From: Terana coerulea
Lineage: Eukaryota; Basidiomycota; Agaricomycetes; Polyporales; Phanerochaetaceae
Direction of reading: 5' to 3'
Assembly: GCA_024811115.1 (NCBI GenBank)
Contig: JAKOGH010000690.1
Location: forward strand, 124,001-188,000
DNA length: 64,000 nt
Positions 34,589-46,546 of the stretch are shown here, piece by piece (position 1 is the stretch's first letter; the number at the start of each line of letters is the position of its first letter). The notes below the pieces were generated by a model, which was not told the DNA's origin, did not search any database, and saw only the letters and a list, made by a program, of their open reading frames with translations. The translations under genes and the position numbers were made by a program.

Positions 34589-35826
34589 CGAGAATACGAT
34601 GTCACTGAGACCAGCAGGACAGGTGAAACCGTGAAAGTAGAGAGAGGCGAGAAGGTGGTTGTGCAGACCAGACCCGTTGCTGCCCTTTTCTTGGCAAGCA
34701 GATCCACAGTGGCAGTGAGCCGCGTCACAGCAGTCACAGCATCTTCTGTCACTTCCTCAGCCCCGCGTTGGTCTCACAGCAATTCACGTTTCATTCATGC
34801 GCAGGGTTGAACTTCACTGCGCAGCGAAGAAGTGGGCGTTACGTAGCTTAAGAATGGCTTTGAGTGCACATGTCCCGGTCAGCCATGACCGGTGTGTAGA
34901 GCTTCGTAAGTAAGTGGCGTAGCACTACCAACGGAACCCGAATTCAACATGAATACATCAAGATATACTATTCATGTACACAGCGGACGAAATCGATGTC
35001 CTAGAGTTCTTCTCGGCTTAACACCGCCCATGAGTATAGTTCAACATGCTTACAGGCTAACGCACCTGACGATACATGCCAATGCTTGCACGCCAGTGGC
35101 AGACCACACGATGCTATCCTACGTGCGCATCCGACGCACTCCGCGTTGATGCCGTGTGAACGAAAACAATCACTCACAGGTGGACATCGTGAGGGGGAGT
35201 GCATGTACTTATGCAGTTCGCCAGAGCTCGCCGCACAATTGCCAGCTGGATAGGCGCTTCTACACGCGTTTGTGACATGTCCCTCTCTCAAGTCGTCTTC
35301 AAATTTCTACTATCTGTTCACGCCCCTAGTACTCGCAGCTGTTGTGCTCTGAGAGCGCCTTAAAATTGACAGTCGCGTTTCTGGGAGCCGGTAAGCTTCA
35401 GAGTGCTCTCGGAGCAAAGAGCAGCGGGGAGTCACGTAGGCTCGGTGTTCCGTCCAAGCGTCATGCCTAGTCATATGTTCGGAGCCATTTTGTCTTGTTG
35501 CGGAGTAGACACTCGCCGTATAATGGGCTTTACGGCCCCGGCGAGCACAAGATGAGTCCAGACAAGGAGGAGGAACGGAGGAAAGACACGCGCGCTAATT
35601 CTACCGCCGAAGTACATGTAGCCTGCCCTAAACACGATCGATAAGCAAAAGTCCCTGGCTGTAAAACTTCGACCAGACCTCTTTGCTAGAGTTTGCAGCC
35701 CGCTTGCTCTGCTGCGACTCCATCCCCTCCTCTCTTCACGGTTCCAGAGAGCGATCTCTGCAGCGAGCTCGCTTGTTTTCACAACAAAAGTCATCTGTAT
35801 CATTACTCCTGTAAAAACTAGCCACC
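34589..35826. promoter_or_regulatory. 1.2-kb divergent region between palI and eEF2
   Basis: Holds both promoters. Upstream of eEF2 there is a pyrimidine-rich stretch (35698-35745, many ctc/cct) as in strongly expressed fungal genes. The eEF2 start has a strong context, gccaccatgg. No coding segment seen. Confidence 0.5.
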
Positions 35827-38707
35827 ATGGTGTAAGTCAAGTGTCTTCGAATCCAAATATCCCTCAGAGGTGCTGATACGCGACACCCTATTCCAGTAAC
35901 TTCACCGTAGGCAAGTCTGAAGGCTTCTATTGGCTTGGAGCTGGGGGACTTACTCGGATTGCGAAAATCAGACCAGATTCGGGCTCTTATGGACAAGCCC
36001 ACCAACATTCGTAATATGAGTGTTATTGCCCATGGTACGTCCCATGACTCTGTTTAATACAACGAAGCGATGTTCATGCAAATATCGACAGTTGACCACG
36101 GAAAGTCGACCCTGACCGACTCTCTCGTCTCAAAAGCCGGTATCATCGCCGGTTCTAAGGCTGGAGACATGCGGTTTACGGATACTCGTGACGACGAAAA
36201 AGAGCGTGGTATTACCATTAAGTCTACTGCGATCTCAATGTACTTTGAGGTCGACAAGGAAGATGTCGGCGCCATCAAGCAGAAGACCGAAGGCAAGTGA
36301 CAATTCATATTTCCCCTAATAATGGCTTGCTTACAACCGCTATCTCAGGCAACGAGTTCTTGATCAACCTCATCGATTCGCCGGGTCACGTCGATTTCTC
36401 ATCCGAAGTCACTGCCGCTCTTCGTGTTACCGACGGTGCTCTTGTCGTCGTCGACTGTGTCGAGGGTGTCTGCGTCCAGACCGAGACCGTGCTCCGCCAA
36501 GCCCTGACCGAGCGTATCAAGCCCGTTGTTGTCATTAACAAGGTCGATCGCGCTCTCCTCGAGCTTCAAGTTGAGAAAGAGGAGCTCTTCCAGTCTTTCC
36601 GCCGCACCATCGAAAGTGTGAACGTTATCATCTCCACTTACCACGACGCCGCTCTTGGTGATGTCCAGGTTTACCCCGACCGTGGTACCGTCGCCTTCGG
36701 TTCAGGTCTTCACGGATGGGCTTTCACTCTCCGTCAGTTCGCCAGCCGTTACGCCAAGAAGTTCGGTGTCGACAAGGACAAGATGATGGTTAAGCTCTGG
36801 GGTGATAACTTCTTCAACCCTGCGACTAAGAAGTGGTCTACCAAGTCTTCAGACGCTGATGGCAAGCCCCTCGACCGCGCCTTCAACATGTTCGTCCTCG
36901 ACCCCATCTTCAGGATCTTCGACGCCGTTATGAACTTCAAGAAGGACGCTATCCCCACCATCCTCGATAAGCTCGACATCAAGCTTGCCCAGGACGAACG
37001 TGACCTTGAGGGTAAGGCTCTCCTCAAGGTTGTCATGCGCAAGTTTTTGCCCGCTGGTGACTCCTTGTTGGAGATGATTGTCATCAACCTGCCATCGCCC
37101 GCCACCGCTCAGAAATACCGTGCAGAGACCCTTTACGAGGGTCCCATGGACGATGAGACCGCTATCGGTATCCGAGACTGCGACCCCAAGGGCCCTCTCT
37201 GTCTTTACATCTCGAAGATGGTTCCCACTTCCGATAAGGGTCGCTTCTACGCTTTTGGCCGCGTGTTCTCCGGCACCGTCCGCGCTGGACCCAAGATCCG
37301 TATCCAGGGCCCTAACTACATCCCTGGCAAGAAGGATGACTTGTTCGTCAAGTCTGTCCAGCGCACCATTCTCATGATGGGTCGTTACGTCGAGCCTATT
37401 GAGGACTGCCCTGCTGGTAACATCGTCGGTCTCGTCGGTATTGACCAGTTCTTGCTCAAGAGCGGTACCCTTACCACCTCCGAGACTGCGCACAACATGA
37501 AGGTCATGAGGTTCTCCGTCTCTCCCGTCGTACAGGTTGCCGTCGAGGTCAAGAACGCCGCCGATCTCCCCAAGCTCGTCGAAGGTCTCAAGCGTCTCTC
37601 GAAGTCAGATCCTTGCGTTCAGGCATGGATATCGGAGTCCGGCGAGCACATCGTCGCCGGTGCCGGTGAGCTTCACTTGGAGATCTGCTTGAAGGATCTC
37701 CAGGACGACCACGCTGGTGTTCCCCTCAAGGTCTCCGACCCTGTCGTTCCTTACCGCGAGACCGTCAAGGCTGAGTCTACCATCGTTGCTCTCTCGAAGT
37801 CGCAGAACAAGCACAACCGTCTTTACGTGAAGGCGATGCCGGTCGAGGAGGAGCTTACCCTCGCCATCGAGGGCGGCAAGGTCAGCTCCCGCGACGATTA
37901 CAAGCTTCGCGCTCGTCTCCTCGCGGACGAGTTCGGATGGGACGTCACCGACGCCCGTAAGATCTGGTGTTTCGGTCCGGACACCACTGGCCCCAACATG
38001 CTCGTCGATGTTACCAAGGGTGTGCAGTACCTCAACGAAATCAAGGATTCGTGCGTTGCCGCGTTCCAGTGGGCGACCAAGGAGGGTGTCTGCTGCGAGG
38101 AGAACATGCGTGGTGTCCGCTTCAATGTCCTCGATGTCACCCTTCACACCGATGCCATTCACCGTGGTGGTGGACAGATCATCCCCACTTGCCGTCGTGT
38201 TTGCTACGCTGCCTGCCTGCTCGCTACGCCCGGTCTCCAAGAACCCGTCTATCTCGGTGTGTATTTCTCTCATGCTTTTATCATTAGTTGCATGTTCTAA
38301 TCAAACATTCGCAGTCGAGATCCAATGTCCCGAGAACGCCATCGGCGGTATCTACTCCGTCCTCAACAAGCGTCGTGGACAGGTCTTCAGCGAGGAGCAG
38401 CGTCCCGGAACCCCCATGTTCACCGTGAAGGCTTACCTTCCCGTCATGGAATCGTTCGGCTTCAACGGTGAACTCCGTGCTTCAACGTCCGGCCAGGCGT
38501 TCCCTCAATCCGTGATGGACCACTGGGAGTTGATGAACGGCTGTAAGTCTTCGCATGCATGCATCGCTGCGCTCGCTCCTGACGCTTCACCCGTTAGCGC
38601 CTCTCGACAAGGGCAGCAAGATCGAGGAGATGGTCCGCAACATCCGTGTCCGCAAGGGTCTCAAGCCCGAAATCCCTGCCCTCGACACCTACTACGACAA
38701 GCTCTAA
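35827..38707 (+). CDS. EFT1: Translation elongation factor 2 (eEF2), 842 aa
   Basis: GTPase that translocates the ribosome during elongation. Exons 35827-35831, 35897-35910, 35972-36034, 36092-36292, 36349-38256, 38315-38542, 38598-38707 sum to 2529 nt, exactly the canonical 842 residues. G motifs: AHVDHGKST, DSPGH, NKVD. Diphthamide loop [12 protein letters not shown] with the modified His present. C-terminus ends TYYDKL. The first coding exon has only 5 bases and the second 14, and introns 2 and 4 are GC-AG with the consensus donor gcaagt (35911-35971; 36293-36348). C-ending codons dominate, as expected for a highly expressed gene. No frameshift in 2.5 kb of coding sequence. Confidence 0.98.
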
Positions 38708-39256
38708 GCAAATGTGTCTCTACGGGAGTCTCCACTGTATCGTCTACTTTGTTATCGCTAGCTCACCGCACTTGTACTCTTTATGAATCGCATTTTTCAT
38801 CCGGTCTACATCCTACTGCATTCATATCCATTTATCTCTCATGTCGCATTGTTGTTGAAACCATGATGAGCACAACTTCACATGTCACAAAGCGGCCAGC
38901 CTGGCCGTGGTCCTCTGCGTTTCGCAGAAAATAATCTGCTACGGGTGTCCGCTGAAGGGGAGGGTCTTCAACGCTCCCGGTCGCCTGTTCCCGACTTCTC
39001 CTTCGTACACGGGGGATGTCTATTACGGGCGCTACGATGGCTTAAAGACTTAGAGTTGTAGAGTTACGTCGACAGATGATTCTAACTTAGCTTGGGCAAC
39101 CGGAACAGCAAGTGCAGGTTACGGTGACACGACGAAGGTTCCGCTACGGCTCCGTGGCGGCTCCGCGTAGTGACAGGTAGATGAGTCGTCTACTGTTAGA
39201 GTAAGTACTTGAGGTATCGCTGTGTTCCTTGTCTCCTCCGCCTCGATACCCTCACG
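38708..39256. other. Intergenic between eEF2 and the kinase gene
   Basis: Left part is the eEF2 3' flank. Around 39100-39180 there is a short GC-rich stretch with repeated ggctccg units (ctacggctccgtggcggctccgcg). No coding segment seen. Confidence 0.5.
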
Positions 39257-40437
39257 ATGGCAACAGTCGACGCAGATCTCGCTTCAGCAGACGGAGTCCG
39301 AGGCTACCTCGAGAACACTGCTTTTGCCAGTGCGGACGTCCATCTGCTTTCTGGACCGGGTAACGCGAACTACACCTTCCGCATTCGCCTGGTCCGGCCG
39401 TACCTAGGCAGGCAGACTCTCGTGCTCAAGCATGGGAAGCCCTACATTCCATTCCATCCAGACCTAGCTTTTGACTTGGAGCGCCAGGTGAGCCCTTCCT
39501 CGCAGACGTAGGATCTCAACTTCCTGAGCATGACGAGCAGAAATTCGAGGTGAGGGCGCTGCAGGAGGTGAAGAAGATGCTGCCCGCGGACGCACTGGCC
39601 ACCACCCCCGCTGTGCACCACTTCGACGCAGACGCAAATGTGATTATCATGGACGACTGCGGGGAGGACGCCCTCACTCTGAAGGCCCTCCTCATCCGCG
39701 ACGGCGCCATCCCCACCACCGTCGCACAGACTATCGGCGATGCGCTCGGCACGTTCTCGCTGCTGTGCACAGCTGGGGAAAGAGCGGCGAGATGATCGAG
39801 TTCTTCGAGGGGAACAAGCAGGCCCGGATCCTCTCCGCGTGGGCGACGTACGGCAGGCTCGTGTCGACGCTCTCTGGCGAGGATAAGCTGGAGAAACTCT
39901 CAGATCCTCCGCTGGGCGTCCCGAAGGCTCAGCTGGACGCGATCGGCGCCTTAGCTGAGGCGACGAGCACCCTCATCCGCACTGCACGGGACGGAGTCGT
40001 CCATGGCGACTTCTGGCCTGGCAATGTGGTGGTCAAGCTGAGAGGAGAAGGAAGCGATGCTGAGGTAGAGCAGATCTTCGTGGTGGACTGGGAGCTCGTG
40101 AAGCCGGGCGTGGCGGGATTTGACATAGGACAGTTCTGCGGCGAGCTGCACCAGGCACGCCGGTTCTACCCGGCCAATGAGACGTCGGCGAGTGCGGTGT
40201 TGGAGGCGTTTCTGACGGCGTATCGTAAAAGCAAGGGCGGGGGAGGATATGGCGGAGACGGCGAAAATTGCCCTTACTCACCTCGGCGCGCACACTGTGG
40301 GGTGGACACCTCGAGTCCCTTGGGGAGATAAGGAGACGACTAGAGGAGTAGTCGTGGAGGGAGCGGCTTGTCTGCTGAGGGTTAGTAAAGGAAACGTAAA
40401 CTTACATCAGACGATGTTCGCGCCGTTGGTCTCATGA
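39257..40437 (+). CDS. APH-family (aminoglycoside phosphotransferase-like) small-molecule kinase, two frameshifts
   Basis: Kinase-like fold protein; features recall 5-methylthioribose kinase, but substrate is not certain. Exon 1 (39257-39487) starts MATVDADLAS and has the loop LSGPGNANYTFRIRL. A 53-nt intron leads to 39541. Catalytic loop VVHGDFWPGNVVV and metal-binding VVDWELVKPG are clear. Two frame breaks: one C missing at acgttctcgc (39754-39757) before AVHSWGKSGE, and one G too many in G5 at 40239-40243 before AETAKIALTH. They cancel, giving 375 aa. The stop overlaps that of the convergent dolichyldiphosphatase gene. Confidence 0.8.
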
Positions 40438-41162
40438 CATGGGCGAGAGTATGCATACTCTCTGAAGAGCGATAATAAAGAGTTGCAGCATGAGATATAT
40501 CATGGTCGAGCGAAATACTGTTGCTCTAGGAGCAGCACCATACTGGTCGCCTCCGCGCACCCAGATAGCGAACCACATGTACGTGAACAAGATGCCATGC
40601 ACCACACCAGCGAGTACTTGGGGAATAGTATGGTGTCCGAGCCATATACGAGAAACGCCAATGGTGAGTGCCCAAGGGACGACAATCATCGGTACCACCG
40701 CCCTCGTCCATGGCGTTGCGGGCACGTTCGGGTGAAGGGGCAGATATTTGCAAGCTAACACCGTGAACGCCGCGTAGTATGCGATGACGGCCGAGTGCGT
40801 GCTCGGCATTCTGACACCGCCCTAAGCTGCGGAACATTGACTCGTAAAAAAAAGTGGCCGCTCACCCGTAAGTCTTCTTCTGGCGATCGGCCAGCGGGTT
40901 CACGGGTCGTGGCTGGCGTATCAGCCTCTTGACGGCCTTGACGGTCCTAGAGCATACTACGGCGCCGAGACCGAAGTAGGATATACCAGCTGACCGGGTG
41001 TACAGAATGGCTCCTGCTGTGAGACTGGTGACAATAACATCTGTCTGGTCTCGAGGTTAGACAAATGCACCACCATAATTGAGTCGGTGACAGACGCTGC
41101 AAACTTACATGTTCGAGGAAATAGTTGATTCCTGCGAGGACAGGGTGAAGGTCGTCAGCCAT
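40432..41162 (-). CDS. CAX4: Dolichyldiphosphatase (PAP2 family), 203 aa
   Basis: ER membrane enzyme that recycles dolichyl diphosphate to dolichyl phosphate for N-glycosylation. Exons 41162-41109, 41044-40866 and 40810-40432, all in phase (612 nt). PAP2 motifs: KRLIRQPRPVNP, then GMPSTHSAV and SRIWLGHHTIPQVLAG with the catalytic His residues. Hydrophobic stretches between and after the motifs form about four membrane spans. The N-terminus MADDLHPVLAGINYFLEHT lacks a signal peptide, as in the family. Length agrees with Cax4-type proteins. Confidence 0.92.
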
Positions 41163-41543
41163 TTCTCGGACTTGCGCAGCCTGTGCTGGATAAAAATGTC
41201 AGCGTTTCCCCAGGTGAGCCGGCAGGTCGCAGAGGCCCGACCTTGTATACGGCCTGTGATTGGTCTGCGAGCTTGGCACTGCGCTTGGGCGTCGCTGCCG
41301 AGCCTGGTTCTCTACGTCTGCCGAAGGGCCGCAGCGGGCACGTGTGAAGACAAGGAGCAAGCGTTATTCACGTCCGAGCGCCGACATCCTGGCTGTGAGG
41401 CACCCCAAAACAGCCTGCCAGCCACTCTCTCGACCTCCCCACATCTCCTGAGCCCTCCCTCTTGCCCGCCACACTCTGCCTGCATTGACTGCGGGGCCTC
41501 GAAAAGTCCTTCTTAATTTCCTCGGTTTCTGGCACTCGTCGTC

Positions 41544-43080
41544 ATGCGCCTCGCCACCACGTTCCTGACGCAGGCCGTCCTCTCTCTTCTTATTTCACCG
41601 TCCCTGGCGTTTTCCATCCAAACACGCGCGACGACATGCAACGGATCCCCGGATGTAGGCGAATCCCATTGATACTATTGCATATTGCTGAATATGCTTT
41701 GCAAGTTGTGTAGCCGGTCCTATGGCAATGTGACGTTCGTCGGCGCTCATGATTCCTACTCAGTCGGGATCAACAACCGTGAGTACACTCTATCTATGCT
41801 TGTTAATATGCTCACAACGTGCATCCCCAGTGGCGGCGAATCAGGACTATGATGGTACGTTAAGCAAGTATCTGGATCAGAACTACTCCTCAGTACTCTG
41901 TAGTTACCCAACAGCTGAAGGACGGTATACGGTTGCTGCAAGTCCAAGCCCACAACCTGAATGGCGCGATTCAACTCTGTCATACCAGTTGTGTATGTAT
42001 GCAGTTGCTGCGTCTCGTCCTATGCACTCACAATATGCTTTCAAGTCTCTCTACAACGGCGGTACCCTGACGGACTACATGACGAAAGGTAAGATCGCCT
42101 TGTCTAAACATGTGTTAGGCACTGAACTCAAGCTTCCTACAGTCAAGTCCTGGATGGATGCAAATCCCAATGATGGTGCGCAATTGCTTATATCCTCTCG
42201 CTCATCAGAGTTGGATATTGACAGGATGCTTCAGTGGTGACCATGCTAATTGTCAACTCTGATAACCTTGCGCCCTCCGAGTACGATGCTGCGTACAAGG
42301 CCGCAAACGTTGACACAATATCGTACGCGCCGACCTCTGCTTCCCTCCCCGCCAGTGGCTGGCCGACGCTGGGCAGCCTCATTGACGGCGGTACACGCCT
42401 CGTCACATTCCTTTCAACGACCGCGGACTTCACCAGTGTCCCTTATTTAATCGATGGTAAGCCATCCCCGCCCTGTGCTGTCCTGCGTTCAAGCTAATTG
42501 CCAAGTTCAGAGTTCACGAACATCTGGGAGACACCGTTTGACGTAACGGATACTACGTTCGACTGCAGTGTCAACCGTACAAACGGTGACTCTACCACAC
42601 AGATGTTCCTCATCAACCACTTTCTCGATCAAGTGATTCTTGGCTTCCCCGCGCCGTACGTAGCAATGGCGGACAACACAAACGCTGTCACCGGTGTAGG
42701 ATCTCTGGGACAGCAGGTTTCTAACTGCGTCTCGGAGCACGGACGGATACCCAACTTCATGCTGGTTGATGTGCGTAGCTTTCATTCTTTTAACGAACCC
42801 AAGATTCGATTGATGCGTTTCTCTTTAGTTCTATGAATACGGCAACGGTTCAGTCTTCGAAGTGGCCGCGACCGCCAACGGGGTGCAATATAGTCCCAGC
42901 AGTGCGATAGCAACGCCTATTCCTCAGGGTTCATCGAGCGCGTCGAGTAGTGCGGCGACCACTAGCACCACAACGAGTAGTATTGGTGCGGCAGTCAGTT
43001 TACGGTTCGTCCAAGGTCAGCTGATTGCGCCGCTAGGGTTCGCCTTGTGCGCGATCCTTGGGGCTTTCAGTATCTTTTAG
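41544..43080 (+). CDS. Secreted PLC-like phosphodiesterase (PI-PLC X-domain-like), probably GPI-anchored
   Basis: Nine exons join in phase. Signal peptide MRLATTFLTQAVLSLLISPSLAF, a short Cys-containing linker (CNGSPDLCSR), then the TIM-barrel X-like domain: NVTFVGAHDSY with the first catalytic-type His, a second His in LCHTSC, and TVKSWMDANPNDVVTMLIVN. The C-terminal linker (SSSASSSAATTSTTTSS) and hydrophobic end APLGFALCAILGAFSIF look like a GPI-anchor signal. Such proteins are widespread in agaricomycetes; the real substrate is unproven (they lack the Ca-binding residues of animal PLC). Frame intact. Confidence 0.88.
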
Positions 43081-43362
43081 CTGGTCTCGCTCTTTCATGG
43101 ACAGACTGGATAGACATCACGGACACTACAGTATCGACTTTTATACGAACTCTTTTAATCGGTCATTTGTATTTTATGCAACAAGCTGATATATTGGGCC
43201 CTTTCCTGCTGAATCACGCTTGGGCCATCGGTCGGGCGTGACGTGACGGCGCCGTTACCTTCGGTATCGCGCGGAAAGTGGGCCGGAAATGGAAATTTTC
43301 GTATCAAAACCGGGTAGGTCGCCCATCCCGCCCTACGCTCTTTCAGCGCCAACACTTCGACC

Positions 43363-44556
43363 ATGAGCTTTCAGCACTTCAGACTTCACCCTCTCACACC
43401 GCAGACCCCGCAGGCAGCGACCAGCCAGGCCTCGCAATCCTCGCTGTCGCATGCGCTCGTTCAGCCGCAGTTTCAGTCCAAGCCGGTCATCAACAATGGC
43501 GGCCCGAGCATCCAGATCCAGCGCGTGCACAACGGCAGCGTGAAGAAGGGCCCGTACGGCTCAGGCGACCTCGACGACGGCTACACGCTCGTCTTTGAGA
43601 ACATGGAGGCGTTCCAGGCGTGGCGGCACAAGGAGGAGGAGGAGAAGATGATCGAGTTCGTGAAGGGGAGACACGCACGGCTCGAAGGCCGTCCCGCCGC
43701 GCTTCAAGGACCACACGAAGCTCGTGTGTGCGCGCCACACGCGCAGCGGCCGCAAGAAGTACGTCAAGAAGTTCCCGGAAAGGGTGCGCAAGGTGCCCAG
43801 TCGGAAGGTGCGTATCGCAGTTCCCAGTCCTTGGCCGGGCTCTCAGTCGCAGTTGCACGAAGCTTGAGGGTGTGGGCTGCAATGCGTCCGTTAGCTTCAA
43901 GACCTACTTCGATACAGATGAAGTCAGGGCATGTTGTGAGTACTCTCTAAGATGCACTGCAGCATACCATACTCATGAATATCGCAGACATGTCGGAACA
44001 CTCGCACGAGATTGGCCTTGCCAACCTGCCTTTCACTAAGCGGGGACGGAAGGCAGCGGCAGAGCAACGCAGCGCCAGGGCACAGAGTCGCGCAGAGCGC
44101 GAGGAAAGCGAAGAGTCCCAGACCCCTCCGCCGCCTGCGGCTGAGGCGGCGGCCGGCCAACCCGTCGCAGGCCCGTCCAACGCAGCTGGACCCCCACCTC
44201 CGGCGTCCCCGCCAAATCAGGCCCCTCCTCACCCGACGTTCCAGAGCGCCATCACGATGATGGCGCAACCTCAACATCCACAGCAGCTTGTGCCGCAACA
44301 TCCGCCCCCGCCGGTCATGGCGCCCCAACCCCCGCAGCCCCTCGTCCAAGAACGGTGGGACCGCATGAGCGTACTGTTCCAGGGCATACGCGAGAACGCG
44401 CACAACTTTGAGTATCCGCCGCCGTCTGTCGCCGCGCTGGAGAGCATTTTGATACGGCTCTATCTGGAGAGTCCCATGAGTGGAGGTACGTGCTATTGTT
44501 ATGCGGTACATACACGCGTTGATTGTTTTGCAGGCGTTGTGAATGGAGGGTCATGA
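43363..44556 (+). CDS. FAR1/WRKY-GCM1-like zinc-binding protein, one frameshift
   Basis: Predicted zinc-dependent DNA-binding protein. Exons 43363-43807, 43863-43935, 43988-44485, 44534-44556; corrected length 345 aa. N-terminus is Gln/Pro-rich, then a charged helix (AFQAWRHKEEEEKMIEF). The putative finger has Cys/His in order: LVCARHTRSGRKKYVKK, GCNASVSFKTYFD, and the HxH in SEHSHEIG, a C-C-H-x-H layout like FAR1 and GCM/WRKY domains, some of which derive from MULE transposases. A long Pro/Gln/Ala-rich tail follows. One extra G sits in the run at 43665-43668, required by phase. No transposase core and no TIRs are nearby, so it looks like a host gene. Family placement is inference. Confidence 0.7.
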
Positions 44557-45003
44557 GACCTCCTATCTGTATCGTGGTGCTTCATTTTATTTCTTACATT
44601 CTGTTCGCAACGTCAGTGAGCGCACTATTCATTGCAACGCAGCTGACGACACTCCAGAACATTACTATTGCCGTTTCTCATGTGCCGGAGCATGCGACCA
44701 AATCATGAATTGTACATACAGTGTGAACCTTTGCATTTGACATAACTTCTCAGATCTGCCGAATTACAATATAAATTGTATTCCTCTCTATGTTGTGGTT
44801 GTTGGACCTCGTATGTCCTCCCCTCACGTACCACATATCGTCTGAACACGCCTAGAACATGCGGCGACATTGTGGCGTCACTCGCAAGGTGCCGCAGAGA
44901 GGGCGCTTGAGGCGCTTATACATGAGAGCGCTCTGGGTCAGTTTAAACTTTCGAGGTTCCTGCTGCCTTCTACCACTTGGCTCCCTTCTCTCCTTCGCTC
45001 AAG
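44557..45003. other. Intergenic, no gene recognised
   Basis: AT-rich 3' flank of the zinc protein gene and promoter of Utp11. No coding signal. Confidence 0.5.
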
Positions 45004-46195
45004 ATGTCTTCGCTCAGGAATTCGTTGCACAGGCGCAACCACAAAGAGCGTGGACAGCTCGCCCACCGAGAACGCCTCGGTGTTCTTGAGAAACACAAGG
45101 ACTACGTCCTCCGTGCAAGAGACTACCACTCCAAGCAGGACAGAATAAATAGGTTGCGGCAGAAGGCAGCAGATAGGAACAAGGATGAGTTCTACTTTGG
45201 AATGGTCAATCAGAATACGCGGGTGAGTTGTACGTCTGGTGCTGTGGTCGTGCATATGCTGACTGCACGTTAGGGCGGCGTGCACATACAAGAGAGAGGG
45301 AACCAGGCGTTACCGACGGATGTGGTGAAACTGTTGAAGTCGCAGGACGAGAACTATATACGAACAATGCGAACGTCGAATCAAAAGGTGCGTGCACGGG
45401 TCTTGCGGGAAGTCAGCGAAACTCAAAATAGGTCCTGCAGAAAATCGACAAGCTCAGGAGTCAGCTCACGGCTCTGGCAGATCTTGTGCATGCTGATCCT
45501 CTCGGCGAGGACGACGGGAACCTTGACGAGGCCGAGCTGCAAATCCTCCGAGACACCGGGATCATTGCCCAACCGACAACGTCAAAACGGCGACGCCAGT
45601 CCAACGCAAAGCACATCATTTTCGCGGAAACGGAGGACGAAGGTAATGTCGTTCTACAATATGCTAGACCCATTGTGTTGAAACGCAAACAGGGAGAAAC
45701 TACGCTGCACCGTCAAGGCCGCGGGTAGCAGACGATGATATGGACACCCAAGAGGACTTTGAAGACCTTGGATGGGTTAGATCTGGGGATGCCGTGAGCA
45801 ACAGACAACGAAAGGGTAAAGGCAAAGCCTCCGAGGGAGATAGCGATGCTGCTGAGAATGAAGAGCGGAGACAGGAAGAAGCCACGGTAAGTCTCGAAGC
45901 TCCTGCCGTCCCGCTTCACCCATCTCATTCCTCGTAGGAACGGCGTACACGTCTTCTGAAAGAACTGGCCGCGCGGCTGCACCGCGACAAGATGCTGCGG
46001 TACAGCGAGCGGGAGTTGGAGATGCAGAAGGCGTTGATGGGCAAGGGCGGGTCGAGGAAGATTGCGGGCGTAGAGAAAGTTGGTGATGGCGACGAGGATG
46101 AGGACGAGGATCAAGAGGATAGTCGGCCGAAAAAGGTGGATGAAAAGATGTGGAAGCCCCGGGTATACAAGTGGAGGATAGAGAGGAAGCGGTAG
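45004..46195 (+). CDS. UTP11: U3 snoRNP-associated protein Utp11
   Basis: Subunit of the small-subunit processome that matures 18S rRNA in the nucleolus. Begins [18 protein letters not shown], the family's basic N-terminus, then [20 protein letters not shown] and [17 protein letters not shown]. The middle holds [17 protein letters not shown], the linker is acidic (EDFEDLGW), and the C-terminal helix is basic ([21 protein letters not shown]) with the end KVYKWRxxRKR-like, here [11 protein letters not shown]. Four introns, all in phase; no frameshift. Clear orthologue. Confidence 0.93.
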
Positions 46196-46546
46196 TGAAC
46201 GGACGGGCATGACCCTTTCCCGCTGCAGGGTCCGGCATACCTTATTCTCCGTCCAGGTCATTCGAGTCCAGTGCCCATCTAAGTATAGGACTTTCATACC
46301 ACGCACCGAACATACAGGATTTACCGTCACGGTGGATCTCATAAGAGAAGGTATACTTGCACTGATCTCTGGGAAATGAGCACGACGTCATGAACTTACG
46401 GAACTATGTAAGTGCACAAGACCGGGCCTGATGAATCGGAGTGATTGCAGTCGAGAGCAATCGCCTCTTGAGCATGTGTGCATGTCCTTGGTGGGGTCCG
46501 TTCCCAATACGGGCCTACCTCCGTCTCTCTCATCCGCTCTCCCACC
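46196..46546. other. Intergenic between Utp11 and Lsb5
   Basis: 351 bp between same-strand genes. Contains a pyrimidine-rich tract just before the Lsb5 start (ccgtctctctcatccgctctccc). Nothing else recognised. Confidence 0.5.

Noticed and set aside
36849..38273. Long minus-strand open frames (over 200 codons) opposite eEF2
   Set aside because: They mirror the strongly biased eEF2 codons; the products are Val/Leu/Asp-rich shadows without family features or splice sites.
43363..44556. Zinc protein as part of an intact MULE transposon
   Set aside because: No DDE catalytic core, no terminal inverted repeats and no 9-bp duplication around the gene.
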